Part shown: positions 36,260-46,752 of the stretch, piece by piece
Position numbering within the stretch: position 1 is the first letter of the stretch
How the letters are laid out: every line of letters starts with the position of its first letter
Origin: Clostridium liquoris
GTDB lineage: Bacteria; Bacillota; Clostridia; Clostridiales; Clostridiaceae
Direction: 5' to 3'
Length of the DNA stretch: 53,517 bases
Assembly: GCF_002995785.1 (NCBI RefSeq)
Contig: NZ_PVXO01000006.1
Location: 1-53,517, forward strand
Program-made: the position numbers and the translations under genes
Notes under the pieces: model-generated
The model's input: the letters and a program-made list of their open reading frames with translations, nothing else
What the model was told of the DNA's origin: nothing
Database searches by the model: none

Positions 36260-37414
36260 ATGGAAAGAATTAAAATTATAACTATCTTTGGTACAAGACC
36301 TGAGGCTATTAAAATGGCTCCTTTAGTAAAAGAACTAGAAGGCAGAAATGAAATAGATAATAAAGTTTGTGTAACAGCTCAGCATAGAGAGATGTTAGAT
36401 CAGGTGCTAAATCTTTTTAATATTTCTCCTGATTATGATTTGAATATAATGAAGAATAAGCAGAGCCTTACAGGAATAACAACAAAAGTATTGGAGGGTT
36501 TAAAAGAAATTTTTGAAAAAGAAAAACCTAATTTAATATTAGTTCATGGTGACACTACTACAACTTTTGCTGGAGCTTTGGCAGCATTTTATCAAAAGAT
36601 AAAGGTAGGTCATGTTGAAGCAGGCTTAAGAACTCATAACAAATATTTCCCATTTCCAGAAGAAATGAATAGAAAACTTACAGGAGCCATTGCGGATTTA
36701 CACTTTGCCCCAACTGTTGGAGCTAAGGCAAATCTATTGAGTGAAGGAATAACAGAAAAAGATATATTTGTAACAGGAAATACTGTAATAGATGCTATGG
36801 AGTTTACTGTAGATAATGAGTACATATTTGAAAATAAAGAATTAAATTCTATAGATTATAAAAATAAGAAAGTTATTATGGTAACTGCTCACAGAAGGGA
36901 AAATTGGGGAAAAGGTATAGAAAATATATGTATAGCTTTAAAAAAGATTGTAGAGGACAATAAAGATGTAGAGTTAATATACTTAGTACATTTAAATCCT
37001 ATAGTTAAGGATGTAGTATATAAATATCTAGGTAGGGAAGAAAGGGTACATCTATTCCCTCCATTAGATACCAAGGAAACTCATAATTTAATGAATAAAT
37101 GCTTTATGGTAATGACAGATTCAGGAGGTTTGCAGGAAGAAGCTCCTCATCTTGGGAAACCTGTTCTTGTATTAAGAGATGTAACAGAAAGACCTGAAGC
37201 AATAAATGCAGGCACTGTAAAACTCGTTGGAACAGATGTAGATGAAATTTTAAAACAAGCTAATTTATTAATAAATAATCCAGAAGAATATGAAAAAATG
37301 AAGAAAGCTATAAATCCTTATGGAGATGGAAATGCTTCTTGTAGAATAGCAGATGCAATATTATATTACTATGGCTTTATGGAAGATAGACCTGAAGAAT
37401 TTAAATTAATGTAA
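36260..37414 (+). CDS. wecB: UDP-N-acetylglucosamine 2-epimerase (non-hydrolysing)
   Basis: A 384-residue epimerase (MnaA/WecB) interconverting UDP-GlcNAc and UDP-ManNAc. GTRPEAIKMAPL, VHGDTTTTFAGALAAF, HVEAGLRT and the C-terminal SGGLQEEAPHLGKPVLVLRD are all typical. ATG 36260 is chosen since TGGAGG at 36246-36251 lies eight bases before it; an in-frame GTG at 36233 overlaps the end of the previous gene. It probably acts with the TagO-like enzyme in linkage-unit synthesis. Confidence 0.94.
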   Translation: MERIKIITIFGTRPEAIKMAPLVKELEGRNEIDNKVCVTAQHREMLDQVLNLFNISPDYDLNIMKNKQSLTGITTKVLEGLKEIFEKEKPNLILVHGDTTTTFAGALAAFYQKIKVGHVEAGLRTHNKYFPFPEEMNRKLTGAIADLHFAPTVGAKANLLSEGITEKDIFVTGNTVIDAMEFTVDNEYIFENKELNSIDYKNKKVIMVTAHRRENWGKGIENICIALKKIVEDNKDVELIYLVHLNPIVKDVVYKYLGREERVHLFPPLDTKETHNLMNKCFMVMTDSGGLQEEAPHLGKPVLVLRDVTERPEAINAGTVKLVGTDVDEILKQANLLINNPEEYEKMKKAINPYGDGNASCRIADAILYYYGFMEDRPEEFKLM

Positions 37415-37441
37415 ACATTGTGTTTTTTTTAACAAAATCTA

Positions 37442-37470
37442 TTGATAAAAAATAAAAATATGGTTATAAT
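37442..37470 (+). promoter_or_regulatory. Sigma-A promoter of thlA
   Basis: TTGATA (37442-37447), 17-bp spacer, TATAAT (37465-37470). The element and its flanks resemble the well-known strong C. acetobutylicum thl promoter, including an upstream AACAAAAT. Confidence 0.85.
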
Positions 37471-37544
37471 TAAATTGTTGACAGAAAAATTTGTGAATTG
37501 TAAAGTATAAATGTAAAAACATTGAATATTAGGAGGGTTTATTA

Positions 37545-38723
37545 ATGAAAGAAATTGTTATTGCAAGTGCAGTTAGAACTGCCGTTGGTTCATTCGGAGG
37601 ATCATTAAAAGGCGTTTCAGCAGTTGATTTAGGTGCCACTGTTATAAAAGAAGCTGTAAAAAGAGCTGGAGTAAAACCAGAAGATGTACAGGAAGCTATA
37701 ATGGGTAACGTTCTTCAAGCAGGACTTGGACAGAACCCAGCAAGACAGGCAGTTATAAAAGCAGGTCTTCCAAACGAGGTTCCAGCATTTACAATAAATA
37801 AGGTTTGTGGATCTGGATTAAGGGCTGTAAGTTTAGCATGTCAGATAATAAAAGCTGGAGATGCTGATGTAATAATAGCAGGTGGTATGGAAAACATGTC
37901 AAGGGCTCCATATGTATTAAACAATGCTAGATGGGGACGTAGAATGGGAAATGACCAGATGGTTGATGAAATGATAACTGATGGTTTATGGGATGCATTT
38001 AATCAGTACCATATGGGAATGACTGCAGAAAACATAGCTGAAAGATGGGGAATAACAAGAGAAATGCAAGATGAATTCTCAGTAGCTTCACAGCGAAAAG
38101 CTGAGGCAGCTATAAAATCAGGAAGATTTAAGGACGAAATAGTTCCAGTTCTTGTTCCTCAGAGAAAGGGAGAACCAAAGGTATTTGATACAGATGAGTT
38201 CCCAAGATTCGGAACAAATATGGAAGCATTATCTAAATTAAAACCAGCATTCAAAAAAGGTGGAACAGTTACAGCTGGTAATGCTTCAGGTATCAATGAT
38301 TGTGCTTCTGCATTAGTTATAATGAGTGCTGAAAAAGCTAAGGAATTGGGAATAAAACCATTAGCTAAAATAATTTCTTATGGAACAGCAGGATTAGATC
38401 CAGCTATAATGGGATACGGACCATTCTATGCAACAAAAGCTGCCTTAGGGAAAATTAACTTAACTGTAGAAGACTTAGATTTAATCGAAGCTAATGAAGC
38501 TTTCGCAGCTCAGAGTTTAGCAGTTGCTAAAGATCTTAACTTTGATATGGCAAAAGTTAACGTAAATGGTGGAGCTATAGCTTTAGGACATCCAATTGGA
38601 GCTTCAGGAGCTAGAATATTAACAACTCTTCTTTACGAAATGGAAAAGAGAGACGCTAAGAAAGGTTTAGCTACACTTTGTATAGGCGGCGGAATGGGAA
38701 CAGCTGTTGTAGTTGAAAGATAA
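37545..38723 (+). CDS. thlA: Acetyl-CoA acetyltransferase (thiolase)
   Basis: A 392-residue biosynthetic thiolase condensing two acetyl-CoA to acetoacetyl-CoA, the entry to butyrate and related fermentation routes. The acylated cysteine is Cys88 in NKVCGSGLR; the C-terminal GHPIGASG histidine (about 349) and the CIGGGMG cysteine (about 379) complete the active site. AGGAGGG precedes ATG 37545. It is a single-gene unit with its own strong promoter and terminator. The coding sequence is slightly less AT-rich than its neighbours, as expected of a highly expressed gene. Confidence 0.96.
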   Translation: MKEIVIASAVRTAVGSFGGSLKGVSAVDLGATVIKEAVKRAGVKPEDVQEAIMGNVLQAGLGQNPARQAVIKAGLPNEVPAFTINKVCGSGLRAVSLACQIIKAGDADVIIAGGMENMSRAPYVLNNARWGRRMGNDQMVDEMITDGLWDAFNQYHMGMTAENIAERWGITREMQDEFSVASQRKAEAAIKSGRFKDEIVPVLVPQRKGEPKVFDTDEFPRFGTNMEALSKLKPAFKKGGTVTAGNASGINDCASALVIMSAEKAKELGIKPLAKIISYGTAGLDPAIMGYGPFYATKAALGKINLTVEDLDLIEANEAFAAQSLAVAKDLNFDMAKVNVNGGAIALGHPIGASGARILTTLLYEMEKRDAKKGLATLCIGGGMGTAVVVER

Positions 38724-38739
38724 TTATAAACAATTTTAT

Positions 38740-38771
38740 AAAAAGCAGGAGATTTATCTCCTGCTTTTTTT
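38740..38771 (+). terminator. Terminator of thlA
   Basis: AAAAAGCAGGAGA pairs with TCTCCTGCTTTTT across a TTTA loop, then more Ts. Confidence 0.92.
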
Positions 38772-39023
38772 AGTTTCTAAAAAGTTTCAATCTTAGTAAA
38801 TTATTTCTTTTATTTATGGATAATATTAATTATAATTAATAAACCTTTAACAAAAAATTATTATTTTCACATGAATAAATGTAATTACATAAGATTCAGT
38901 TTTCTAAAAAGTGCAATTTTATAAATACATATTGCATGATGTAGGCAAAGTAACGCAACATAAGTATAATTCATAATTACATGGGGAACATAGGGAGACG
39001 TGGAGTAATTGCAGACTATTGAA

Positions 39024-39053
39024 TTGATAGTTAATTGAATGATGTTTTATAAT
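39024..39053 (+). promoter_or_regulatory. Distal promoter candidate of the atp operon
   Basis: TTGATA (39024-39029), 18-bp spacer, TATAAT (39048-39053). It would give a 5' leader of about 180 nt. Confidence 0.5.
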
Positions 39054-39173
39054 ATATAACTCATGTTATAAGTAAAGTAAATATATAGAAAGCTATCTAA
39101 AAAAACCTATGTATAGATTTAGCTAAATGGACAAAAATAGTATTTAAATAAGCAATTTAAGTATTTTTGAAAT

Positions 39174-39201
39174 TTGTATAAAATGTTGTCGAATGTATAA
39201 T
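39174..39201 (+). promoter_or_regulatory. Proximal promoter candidate of the atp operon
   Basis: TTGTAT (39174-39179), 16-bp spacer, TATAAT (39196-39201), about 35 bases before atpI. Confidence 0.5.
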
Positions 39202-39237
39202 GTATATCATTACTAAAGTATTATTGGAGTGAATGAA

Positions 39238-39600
39238 TTGGCAGAAGAACTTTTAATAATGTTAAAGAGAGTATTATTTTATGATTTGTTAATATCAATA
39301 TCAGTATTTATAATAGCATACTCATTATTCCGTAATTATTGTTTATATATATTAATTGGAATTATAGCAGCAGCTTTTAATTTTTTTTTAAATAGTGTTT
39401 CTACAAATTTTATATTTTCTAATCAACAGCAAAATTATAAAATTTATATGACTATAAGTTCCTTTATTAGAGTGGCTATTGTATGTACCATAGGTATATT
39501 GCTTTATAATTACAATGAAGCTAGTATTATACCCTTTTTAATAGGATACAGCCTGCATTTTTTAGCGGTTATAATAGGCTCTTTGAAAATTAAAAATTAA
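39238..39600 (+). CDS. atpI: ATP synthase subunit I (AtpI-like)
   Basis: About 121 residues with four hydrophobic helices, first in the atp operon. AtpI-type proteins help assemble the c-ring or insert membrane subunits; they are poorly conserved, and the call rests on topology and position directly before atpB. The start is uncertain: GGAGTGA at 39226-39232 favours TTG 39238, while an in-frame GTG at 39229 overlaps the site. atpB follows 18 bases later. Confidence 0.75.
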   Translation: MAEELLIMLKRVLFYDLLISISVFIIAYSLFRNYCLYILIGIIAAAFNFFLNSVSTNFIFSNQQQNYKIYMTISSFIRVAIVCTIGILLYNYNEASIIPFLIGYSLHFLAVIIGSLKIKN

Positions 39601-39618
39601 AAGAGAAGGGGGAATACA

Positions 39619-40299
39619 ATGGAAACTGTAAAACCCATATTTATTTTAAATTTTTTCGGGTTAAATTTTAAGGTTACTTCTGGTATATTGGTTCAATGGG
39701 CAATAATAATAATAGTTGGAGTTATGTCATTTGCTCTTACAAGAAATCTTAAAAATGTTCCAAATACAAAGCAAAGTGTATTGGAGATTTTTGTAGAAAC
39801 AGTTAATAAGCTGGTAAGGGAAAACATGGGAGAAGGTTATATGAAGTTTGTTCCTTTTGTGGGAACTATGATTATATATTTATTATCCATGAATTTGGTG
39901 GGATTAATTGGAATTGTGCCACCTACATCTGATTACAGCATAAATTTGGGAATAGCATTAGTAACATTTTTTGTAGTACAGGCGTATGCAATAAAGAAGG
40001 TAGGATTAGCTCATTACTTTGTGGCATATGGGAAACCTTATTTGTTTATGATGCCACTAAATGTAATTGAAAGATTTATGTTACCAGTGTCATTGAGCCT
40101 TAGACTGTTTGGCAATATGACCGCATCAATTGTTATAATGGATCTTGTATATAAAGCATTGGCAGCACTCAATCCATTTGCTCAATTGGTAATACCAATA
40201 CCACTGCACATGTACTTTGATATTTTTGATGGAACCATACAGATGATCATATTTGTAATGTTAACTATGATTAACATAAAAATAATAGCAGAAGATTAA
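39619..40299 (+). CDS. atpB: ATP synthase Fo subunit a
   Basis: A 226-residue polytopic subunit a that forms the ion half-channels. The conserved SLSLRLFGNMTASIVIMDLVY helix contains the essential arginine, and the C-terminal MYFDIFDGTIQMIIFVMLTMI helix is typical. A purine-rich AGAAGGGGG lies before ATG 39619. It is encoded directly before the c subunit, as in most bacterial operons. Confidence 0.93.
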   Translation: METVKPIFILNFFGLNFKVTSGILVQWAIIIIVGVMSFALTRNLKNVPNTKQSVLEIFVETVNKLVRENMGEGYMKFVPFVGTMIIYLLSMNLVGLIGIVPPTSDYSINLGIALVTFFVVQAYAIKKVGLAHYFVAYGKPYLFMMPLNVIERFMLPVSLSLRLFGNMTASIVIMDLVYKALAALNPFAQLVIPIPLHMYFDIFDGTIQMIIFVMLTMINIKIIAED

Positions 40300-40320
40300 T
40301 TATTTGAGGAGGAATTTATT

Positions 40321-40584
40321 ATGAACACTATTGATCCAAAAGCATTTGTAGCAGGCATGGCAGCTATAGGAGCAGGGCTTGCAGCACTAGGTTGCATAGG
40401 AGCTGGTATAGGAACAGGAAATGCAGCAGGAAAGGCTGTAGAAGGAATATCAAGACAACCTGAAGCTAATGGAAAAATTATGAGTGCATTAGTAGTTGGC
40501 AGCGCTTTTTCAGAAGCTACAGCTATTTACGCAGCATTAATTGGGTTGCTTTTAATATTTAATGTAATTTCAAAACTAATTTAG
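40321..40584 (+). CDS. atpE: ATP synthase Fo subunit c
   Basis: An 87-residue hairpin of two helices with the polar loop RQPEANG; Glu65 is the ion-binding carboxylate. Counted as in the Ilyobacter Na+ enzyme, position 32 is Thr (Gln there) and position 66 is Ala (Ser there), while Thr67 and Tyr70 are kept. The Na+ signature is thus incomplete and proton coupling is more likely, though not proved. GAGGAGG precedes ATG 40321. Confidence 0.94.
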   Translation: MNTIDPKAFVAGMAAIGAGLAALGCIGAGIGTGNAAGKAVEGISRQPEANGKIMSALVVGSAFSEATAIYAALIGLLLIFNVISKLI

Positions 40585-40625
40585 TTGTTTTATAGATTAG
40601 GTCTGAAGGGAGGCCTTAAATTTAA

Positions 40626-41102
40626 ATGATAGATATGTCGCAATCTATAGCTACTATAATAAATTTTATTTTATTATTGGCAGTAGTAACTTATTTTTTA
40701 TTTAAGCCTGTACAAAAGATACTAAATTCAAGGGAACAGGATATAAGTAATAGAATAGAGAAGACTAAGCATGATGAAAAAAGGGTTGAAGCTTTAAAGA
40801 CTGAAAATGATCAATTGTTAAAAGAATCTAAAGAAAAAGGAAGAGCTATTGTAGAAGGATATAAAATAAAGGCCGAAAAAGTTTCAGATGAAATAATAAA
40901 TGATGCTAAAAAAGAGGCTTCTCAAATTGAGGAAAGATCCAAAAATGAAATAAGACTTGAAAGAGAAAAGGCAAGTGATGAGATGAAAAGACAGATTATT
41001 GATTTGTCACTTTTAATGAGTTCTAAGGCATTAGGAGAAAATATTGATGAAGAAAAACACAAACAGCTTATTAAGGAGTTTATTACTAAGGTAGGTATAT
41101 AA
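40626..41102 (+). CDS. atpF: ATP synthase Fo subunit b
   Basis: A 158-residue subunit b: one N-terminal membrane helix (about 7-25) and a long charged coiled coil that forms the peripheral stalk. [20 protein letters not shown] is the usual junction sequence. GGGAGG at 40608-40613 lies 12 bases before ATG 40626, a wide spacing. It is followed two bases later by atpH. Confidence 0.92.
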   Translation: MIDMSQSIATIINFILLLAVVTYFLFKPVQKILNSREQDISNRIEKTKHDEKRVEALKTENDQLLKESKEKGRAIVEGYKIKAEKVSDEIINDAKKEASQIEERSKNEIRLEREKASDEMKRQIIDLSLLMSSKALGENIDEEKHKQLIKEFITKVGI

Positions 41103-41104
41103 CT

Positions 41105-41644
41105 ATGTATGAGTATTTGGATAGACGATATTCTCTTGCATTATATGAAGTCGCAGAGAAGAAGGGCAAGATTGAGGAATATAGAAGTGATCTTAAAGAA
41201 ATCATAGATGTGATATATGGAAATGAGGAACTTTTACAGCTTATTAAGCATCCTCAAATCAGTACTTATAAGAAGAAAAAAGTATTCATCAAAATTTTTA
41301 AAGGCAAAATTGATGAGGATTTATTATCTTTTTTATTAATTTTAATAGAGAAAGGCAGGATATTATATCTTAAAGAAAAGCAGAAACAGCTTGAAAAAAT
41401 ATATTTTGAAAAACACAATATGCTGCGTGCTCATGTTAAAACAGTAATACCCTTGGAGGAAGAAGATAGAAAAAACTTAAAGGAAAAATTAGAAAAAAAA
41501 TATAATAAGGAAATAATATTAAAAGAAGAAATTGATAAAAGCATCATCGGAGGAGTTTACGTAAGAGTCGGAGATGATGTAATTGATGGGACAATTAAAT
41601 CAAAATTAAATGAAATGAAAAGGATAATGCTTAGAACAGAATAG
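41105..41644 (+). CDS. atpH: ATP synthase F1 subunit delta
   Basis: A 179-residue delta (OSCP) subunit linking the peripheral stalk to the F1 head. An N-terminal helical domain ([20 protein letters not shown]) and the C-terminal [24 protein letters not shown] segment match the family. It starts two bases after the atpF stop, so translation is probably coupled. Confidence 0.92.
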   Translation: MYEYLDRRYSLALYEVAEKKGKIEEYRSDLKEIIDVIYGNEELLQLIKHPQISTYKKKKVFIKIFKGKIDEDLLSFLLILIEKGRILYLKEKQKQLEKIYFEKHNMLRAHVKTVIPLEEEDRKNLKEKLEKKYNKEIILKEEIDKSIIGGVYVRVGDDVIDGTIKSKLNEMKRIMLRTE

Positions 41645-41654
41645 AGGTGATTTT

Positions 41655-43157
41655 ATGAATGTAAATCCTGAAGAGATTACATCAGTTATAAAAAAGGAGA
41701 TAGAAAGATACGAAAAAAAGATAGAAACTGAGGACTCTGGTACAATTGTACAAATAGGTGATGGAATAGCAAGGATATATGGTCTTGATGATTGTATGGA
41801 AGGAGAACTCTTAGAATTCTCTAATGAAGTATATGGAATGGCTTTGAATTTAGAGCAGGATAATGTAGGATGTGTACTGCTTGGTTCAGAAGAAGGTTTA
41901 AAAGAAGGGGATATAGTAAAAAGAACAGGGAAAGTTGTAGAAGTACCTGTTGGAGAAGAGCTTATTGGAAGAGTAGTAAATTCCTTAGGAGAAGCTATAG
42001 ATGGAAAGGGAGCAATTCATACCAAGGAGAAAAGAGCTATAGAGGTTCAAGCACCAGGAGTAATATACAGGCAATCCGTAAATGAACCTTTGCAAACTGG
42101 AATTAAATCAATAGATTCCATGATTCCTATAGGAAAAGGTCAAAGAGAATTAATAATAGGAGACAGACAGACAGGAAAAACCGCTTTGGCTATAGATACT
42201 ATATTAAACCAAAAGGGGAAAGATGTTATATGCATATATGTGGCAATAGGGCAGAAGCAATCAACTGTAGCCCATATAGTTAACAATTTAAATGAGATGG
42301 GAGCTATGGATTACACAATAGTTGTATCCTCTACTGCTTCGGAAATGTCCCCACTACAATTCATTGCACCGTATTCCGGCTGCAGTATGGGCGAATATTT
42401 TATGAATAAAGGCAGAGATGTGTTGATAATATATGACGATTTATCAAAGCATGCGGTTGCTTATAGAACCATGTCTTTACTTTTAAGAAGACCGCCAGGA
42501 AGAGAAGCATATCCAGGAGACATTTTCTATATACATTCAAGGCTTCTGGAAAGAGCAGCTAAATTATCAGATAAGTTAGGAGGAGGCTCTCTTACAGCTA
42601 TTCCTATTGTAGAAACTCTTGCGGGAGATGTAACAGCTTATATTCCAACTAATGTAATATCTATTACAGATGGTCAAATATTTCTAGATTCTGATTTATT
42701 TTTCGGAGGAGTAAGGCCTGCAGTAAATGCCGGTATTTCTGTATCAAGAGTTGGAGGAAATGCCCAGATTAAGGCTATGAAGCAGGTAGCTGGAACTCTT
42801 AGATTAGAGCTTGCTCAATATAGAGAATTAGCTTCTTTTGCTCAATTTGGTACGGATCTTGATAATGAATCTAAAAAAAGACTGGAAAAAGGAAAAAGAT
42901 TGGTAGAGATATTACAACAGGAACAATATAAGCCAATGTCCGTGGAAAAGCAAATAATGATACTTTATGCAGGGGTTAATGATTATCTAATGGATGTGCC
43001 GGTGAATAAGATTAAAAAATTTGAAAAAGAGTTTTTAGATTATATGGACACTCACCATAGGGATATTGGAAAACAAATATTAGAAGAAAAACAGTTATCT
43101 GATGAAATAAAAGAAAAGCTTAATGCATCTATAGAAGAATTTAAAAAGTATTTGTAA
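41655..43157 (+). CDS. atpA: ATP synthase F1 subunit alpha
   Basis: A 500-residue alpha subunit with P-loop [13 protein letters not shown], the conserved [18 protein letters not shown] segment and the C-terminal helical domain. It forms the non-catalytic nucleotide sites of the alpha3-beta3 head. AGAGGTGA precedes ATG 41655. Confidence 0.96.
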   Translation: MNVNPEEITSVIKKEIERYEKKIETEDSGTIVQIGDGIARIYGLDDCMEGELLEFSNEVYGMALNLEQDNVGCVLLGSEEGLKEGDIVKRTGKVVEVPVGEELIGRVVNSLGEAIDGKGAIHTKEKRAIEVQAPGVIYRQSVNEPLQTGIKSIDSMIPIGKGQRELIIGDRQTGKTALAIDTILNQKGKDVICIYVAIGQKQSTVAHIVNNLNEMGAMDYTIVVSSTASEMSPLQFIAPYSGCSMGEYFMNKGRDVLIIYDDLSKHAVAYRTMSLLLRRPPGREAYPGDIFYIHSRLLERAAKLSDKLGGGSLTAIPIVETLAGDVTAYIPTNVISITDGQIFLDSDLFFGGVRPAVNAGISVSRVGGNAQIKAMKQVAGTLRLELAQYRELASFAQFGTDLDNESKKRLEKGKRLVEILQQEQYKPMSVEKQIMILYAGVNDYLMDVPVNKIKKFEKEFLDYMDTHHRDIGKQILEEKQLSDEIKEKLNASIEEFKKYL

Positions 43158-43190
43158 TTAAAGGATTTAATCCTTTGGAGGAGGTGAAAC

Positions 43191-44042
43191 ATGGCGGGCA
43201 TAGGACTTGTTGCAATTAGAAGAAGAATGAAATCAGTAACTAATACTCAAAAAATTACAAGGGCTATGGGAATCGTTGCTACATCAAAATTAAGAAAGAT
43301 TAGGGTGAAGTTAGAAGATAATGAGCACTATCAGGATTATTTTGAAGATATTAAAGATTATATTCTAAATTCCTTGGAAGGCGAAAATTTATATACAAAA
43401 GAAAATAAGGAAAGCAAAACACTTTTTTTGGTTATAACTTCAAATTTAGGGCTTTGCGGAGGACATAACATAAATGTTATAAATGAGGTAATGAGTAGAT
43501 TACCTCATAATAAGGAAGATTTTATATTAATGGTAATAGGTAAAAAAGGTAAATCCTATCTTAATAAATTTAAAGTTCCTATAGAAAAAGAGTTCTTAAA
43601 TATATCAGATGATCCAGGATTAGAAGATGCAAATGATATAAGCAAGCTAATATTAAACATGTATAGGGACAACAGCATAAATTCTGTATATGTGGTATAT
43701 ACAAAATTTATTTCTACAGTAAAACAAGTGGTAGAAACAAGAAAAATACTTCCACTGGAAATAAGTAATGATATTAATTCAGAATATGATTTTGAATTTG
43801 AGACTACTGCTGACAACATCTTGGAAGAAATAATAGAACCTTATATAAATGAAAAGTTATTGTATTATCTATTGAATTCTAAGGTGTCAGAGCAGGCATC
43901 TAGAATGACTGCCATGAACGGAGCCACTCGGAATGCTAAAGATATACTTGATAAATTAACTGCTCGATATAATAGAATAAGACAAAGTGGTATTACTGAG
44001 GAAATATCTGAAATTATTGGAGGAGCTGAAGCACAAAAATAG
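43191..44042 (+). CDS. atpG: ATP synthase F1 subunit gamma
   Basis: A 283-residue gamma subunit, the rotor shaft. N-terminal coiled-coil start IRRRMKSVTNTQKITRAMGIVATSKL and C-terminal RMTAMNGATRNAKDILDKL are the conserved ends that lie inside the alpha3-beta3 ring. GGAGGAGGTG precedes ATG 43191. Confidence 0.95.
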   Translation: MAGIGLVAIRRRMKSVTNTQKITRAMGIVATSKLRKIRVKLEDNEHYQDYFEDIKDYILNSLEGENLYTKENKESKTLFLVITSNLGLCGGHNINVINEVMSRLPHNKEDFILMVIGKKGKSYLNKFKVPIEKEFLNISDDPGLEDANDISKLILNMYRDNSINSVYVVYTKFISTVKQVVETRKILPLEISNDINSEYDFEFETTADNILEEIIEPYINEKLLYYLLNSKVSEQASRMTAMNGATRNAKDILDKLTARYNRIRQSGITEEISEIIGGAEAQK

Positions 44043-45473
<1,431 letters not shown>

Positions 45474-45503
45474 TCATACGAATAAATAAGGGAAAGATGA
45501 TAT

Positions 45504-45776
45504 ATGAATAATAGTATTAGACTTATAGTGAGTACACCTTTTAAAGAATATTATAATTTAGATATAAAAAGTGTTACTACAGAAAGTATAGTTGGTAAAA
45601 TAGAAATACTTCCAATGCATTCACTATTAATATCACCATTGAAACCTACTTTAACAGAATTTGAAGATATTAATGGGAAAAAGTATAAATTTCATAATTC
45701 AAAAGGAATTATTCAGGTAACCGGTAATGAAGTAAGAATAATATGTGAGCATATTGAAGAAAATAAAGAGAATTAA
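45504..45776 (+). CDS. atpC: ATP synthase F1 subunit epsilon, short form
   Basis: Only 90 residues, against about 130-140 in most bacteria. The N-terminal beta-sandwich that binds gamma and the c-ring is present (GKIEILPMHSLLISPLKP), but the C-terminal pair of helices is missing. The stop is followed at once by the operon terminator, leaving no room for a frameshifted tail, so the short form appears genuine. The C-terminal helices can inhibit ATP hydrolysis in other bacteria, so that brake should be absent here. Confidence 0.9.
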   Translation: MNNSIRLIVSTPFKEYYNLDIKSVTTESIVGKIEILPMHSLLISPLKPTLTEFEDINGKKYKFHNSKGIIQVTGNEVRIICEHIEENKEN

Positions 45777-45793
45777 ATATTATGTTCTTATTT

Positions 45794-45823
45794 AAAAACC
45801 TCGTAATAAAATACGGGGTTTTT
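45794..45823 (+). terminator. Terminator of the atp operon
   Basis: AAAAACCTCGTA (45794-45805) pairs with TACGGGGTTTTT (45812-45823), with one G-U pair. Confidence 0.92.
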
Positions 45824-45985
45824 AAATTTTTACAGAATTTTAGAAATATCAGTTATGGGATAAAAACAGTAATAAATATAATCTGTAACATTTTTTTATA
45901 ATAATTATATATTAGTAGTATATTTAGTGAATAAATATTTATATATATGTCTATAATTTAATCGAAAGAGATAATCTGGGGAATT

Positions 45986-46729
45986 ATGTATCTTTTTAAA
46001 TTGAATTATAGGGGGGAGCTATTTATAATAGCGAAGGGTATGAGAAGGAAGAATTTATTTATTTTAGGTATCATTTTTTTATTAGGCATTTTATTCTTAG
46101 GGATAGATAGATCTAAAGCTACAGTAAATGATAACATATTTGATTGTATACTTAAGGATACCAATGGAGAAATAGTGGAGTATGGTTTAATTACAAATTT
46201 TCAGCACTATGGAGAAGGGGAGAAAGTCTGTAAAAAAATATTAAAAAATTTAAATATTAATCAAAATGATTATAGGGATACTATTAAAAATGAGAAGATA
46301 TATTGTATAGAATTCGATGATAATAACTTAGAAGGTTATATCCAAAATACAAGATATGACAATGATAATATAATTACAATAAATATAAAGGGAAAAAATA
46401 AAGCAAATGAATTGGATAAATTAGAAGAAGAATTGACAGGAGCATTAAAGGATGAAAATGTTAGGTTTTTTAAATATGTAAAAGCACGAATAGATGAAAA
46501 AGATCTTCAGAAAACAAATAAAGATATAATTACATTATTAAAAGATTTCAGGGGAGAGAATATTGAAACTATCAAAATAGACCATGGATATAGTACAATC
46601 GCATATATTAAAAAATATAATCCAATAAATATTAATGGTAAACCAATAGATTTTAATTATGCTTTATGCAGTTATAACTCAGGTAATTATATAATAATGG
46701 GAACACCAGAGATACTTATTTCTTATTAG
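45986..46729 (+). CDS. ywmB: YwmB-like exported protein
   Basis: Up to 247 residues, with a hydrophobic signal or anchor (LFILGIIFLLGILFLGI) and an exported domain typical of the YwmB family, whose function is unknown. The identification leans on position: ywmB precedes murAB-spoIID in Bacillus. The start is unclear. ATG 45986 has only GGGG before it; ATG 46040 gives a cleaner signal peptide but sits too close to AAGGG; the best ribosome binding site, GGGGGGAG at 46011-46018, points to neither. Confidence 0.7.
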   Translation: MYLFKLNYRGELFIIAKGMRRKNLFILGIIFLLGILFLGIDRSKATVNDNIFDCILKDTNGEIVEYGLITNFQHYGEGEKVCKKILKNLNINQNDYRDTIKNEKIYCIEFDDNNLEGYIQNTRYDNDNIITINIKGKNKANELDKLEEELTGALKDENVRFFKYVKARIDEKDLQKTNKDIITLLKDFRGENIETIKIDHGYSTIAYIKKYNPININGKPIDFNYALCSYNSGNYIIMGTPEILISY

Positions 46730-46752
46730 CAATCTATTTATGGAGGATGAAT

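Larger units (their letters stand above)
38772..39228. other. Long non-coding leader region of the atp operon
   Basis: About 460 bases with no credible gene on either strand. It holds two promoter-like sites (39024-39053 and 39174-39201), an inverted repeat TGCAAT/ATTGCA near 38920-38935, and a G-rich patch near 38982-39006 flanked by AATTAC/GTAATT arms. I could not match it to a known riboswitch. Confidence 0.5.

Noticed and set aside
38940-39020. Possible riboswitch (cyclic-di-GMP or purine type) before atpI
   Set aside because: A few short strings look suggestive (AACGCAA, TATAAT..), but the paired stems and invariant loops of those classes are missing.
45776-45830. Frameshift explaining the short epsilon subunit
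   Set aside because: The operon terminator starts 18 bases after the stop, leaving no space for the roughly 45 missing codons in any frame.
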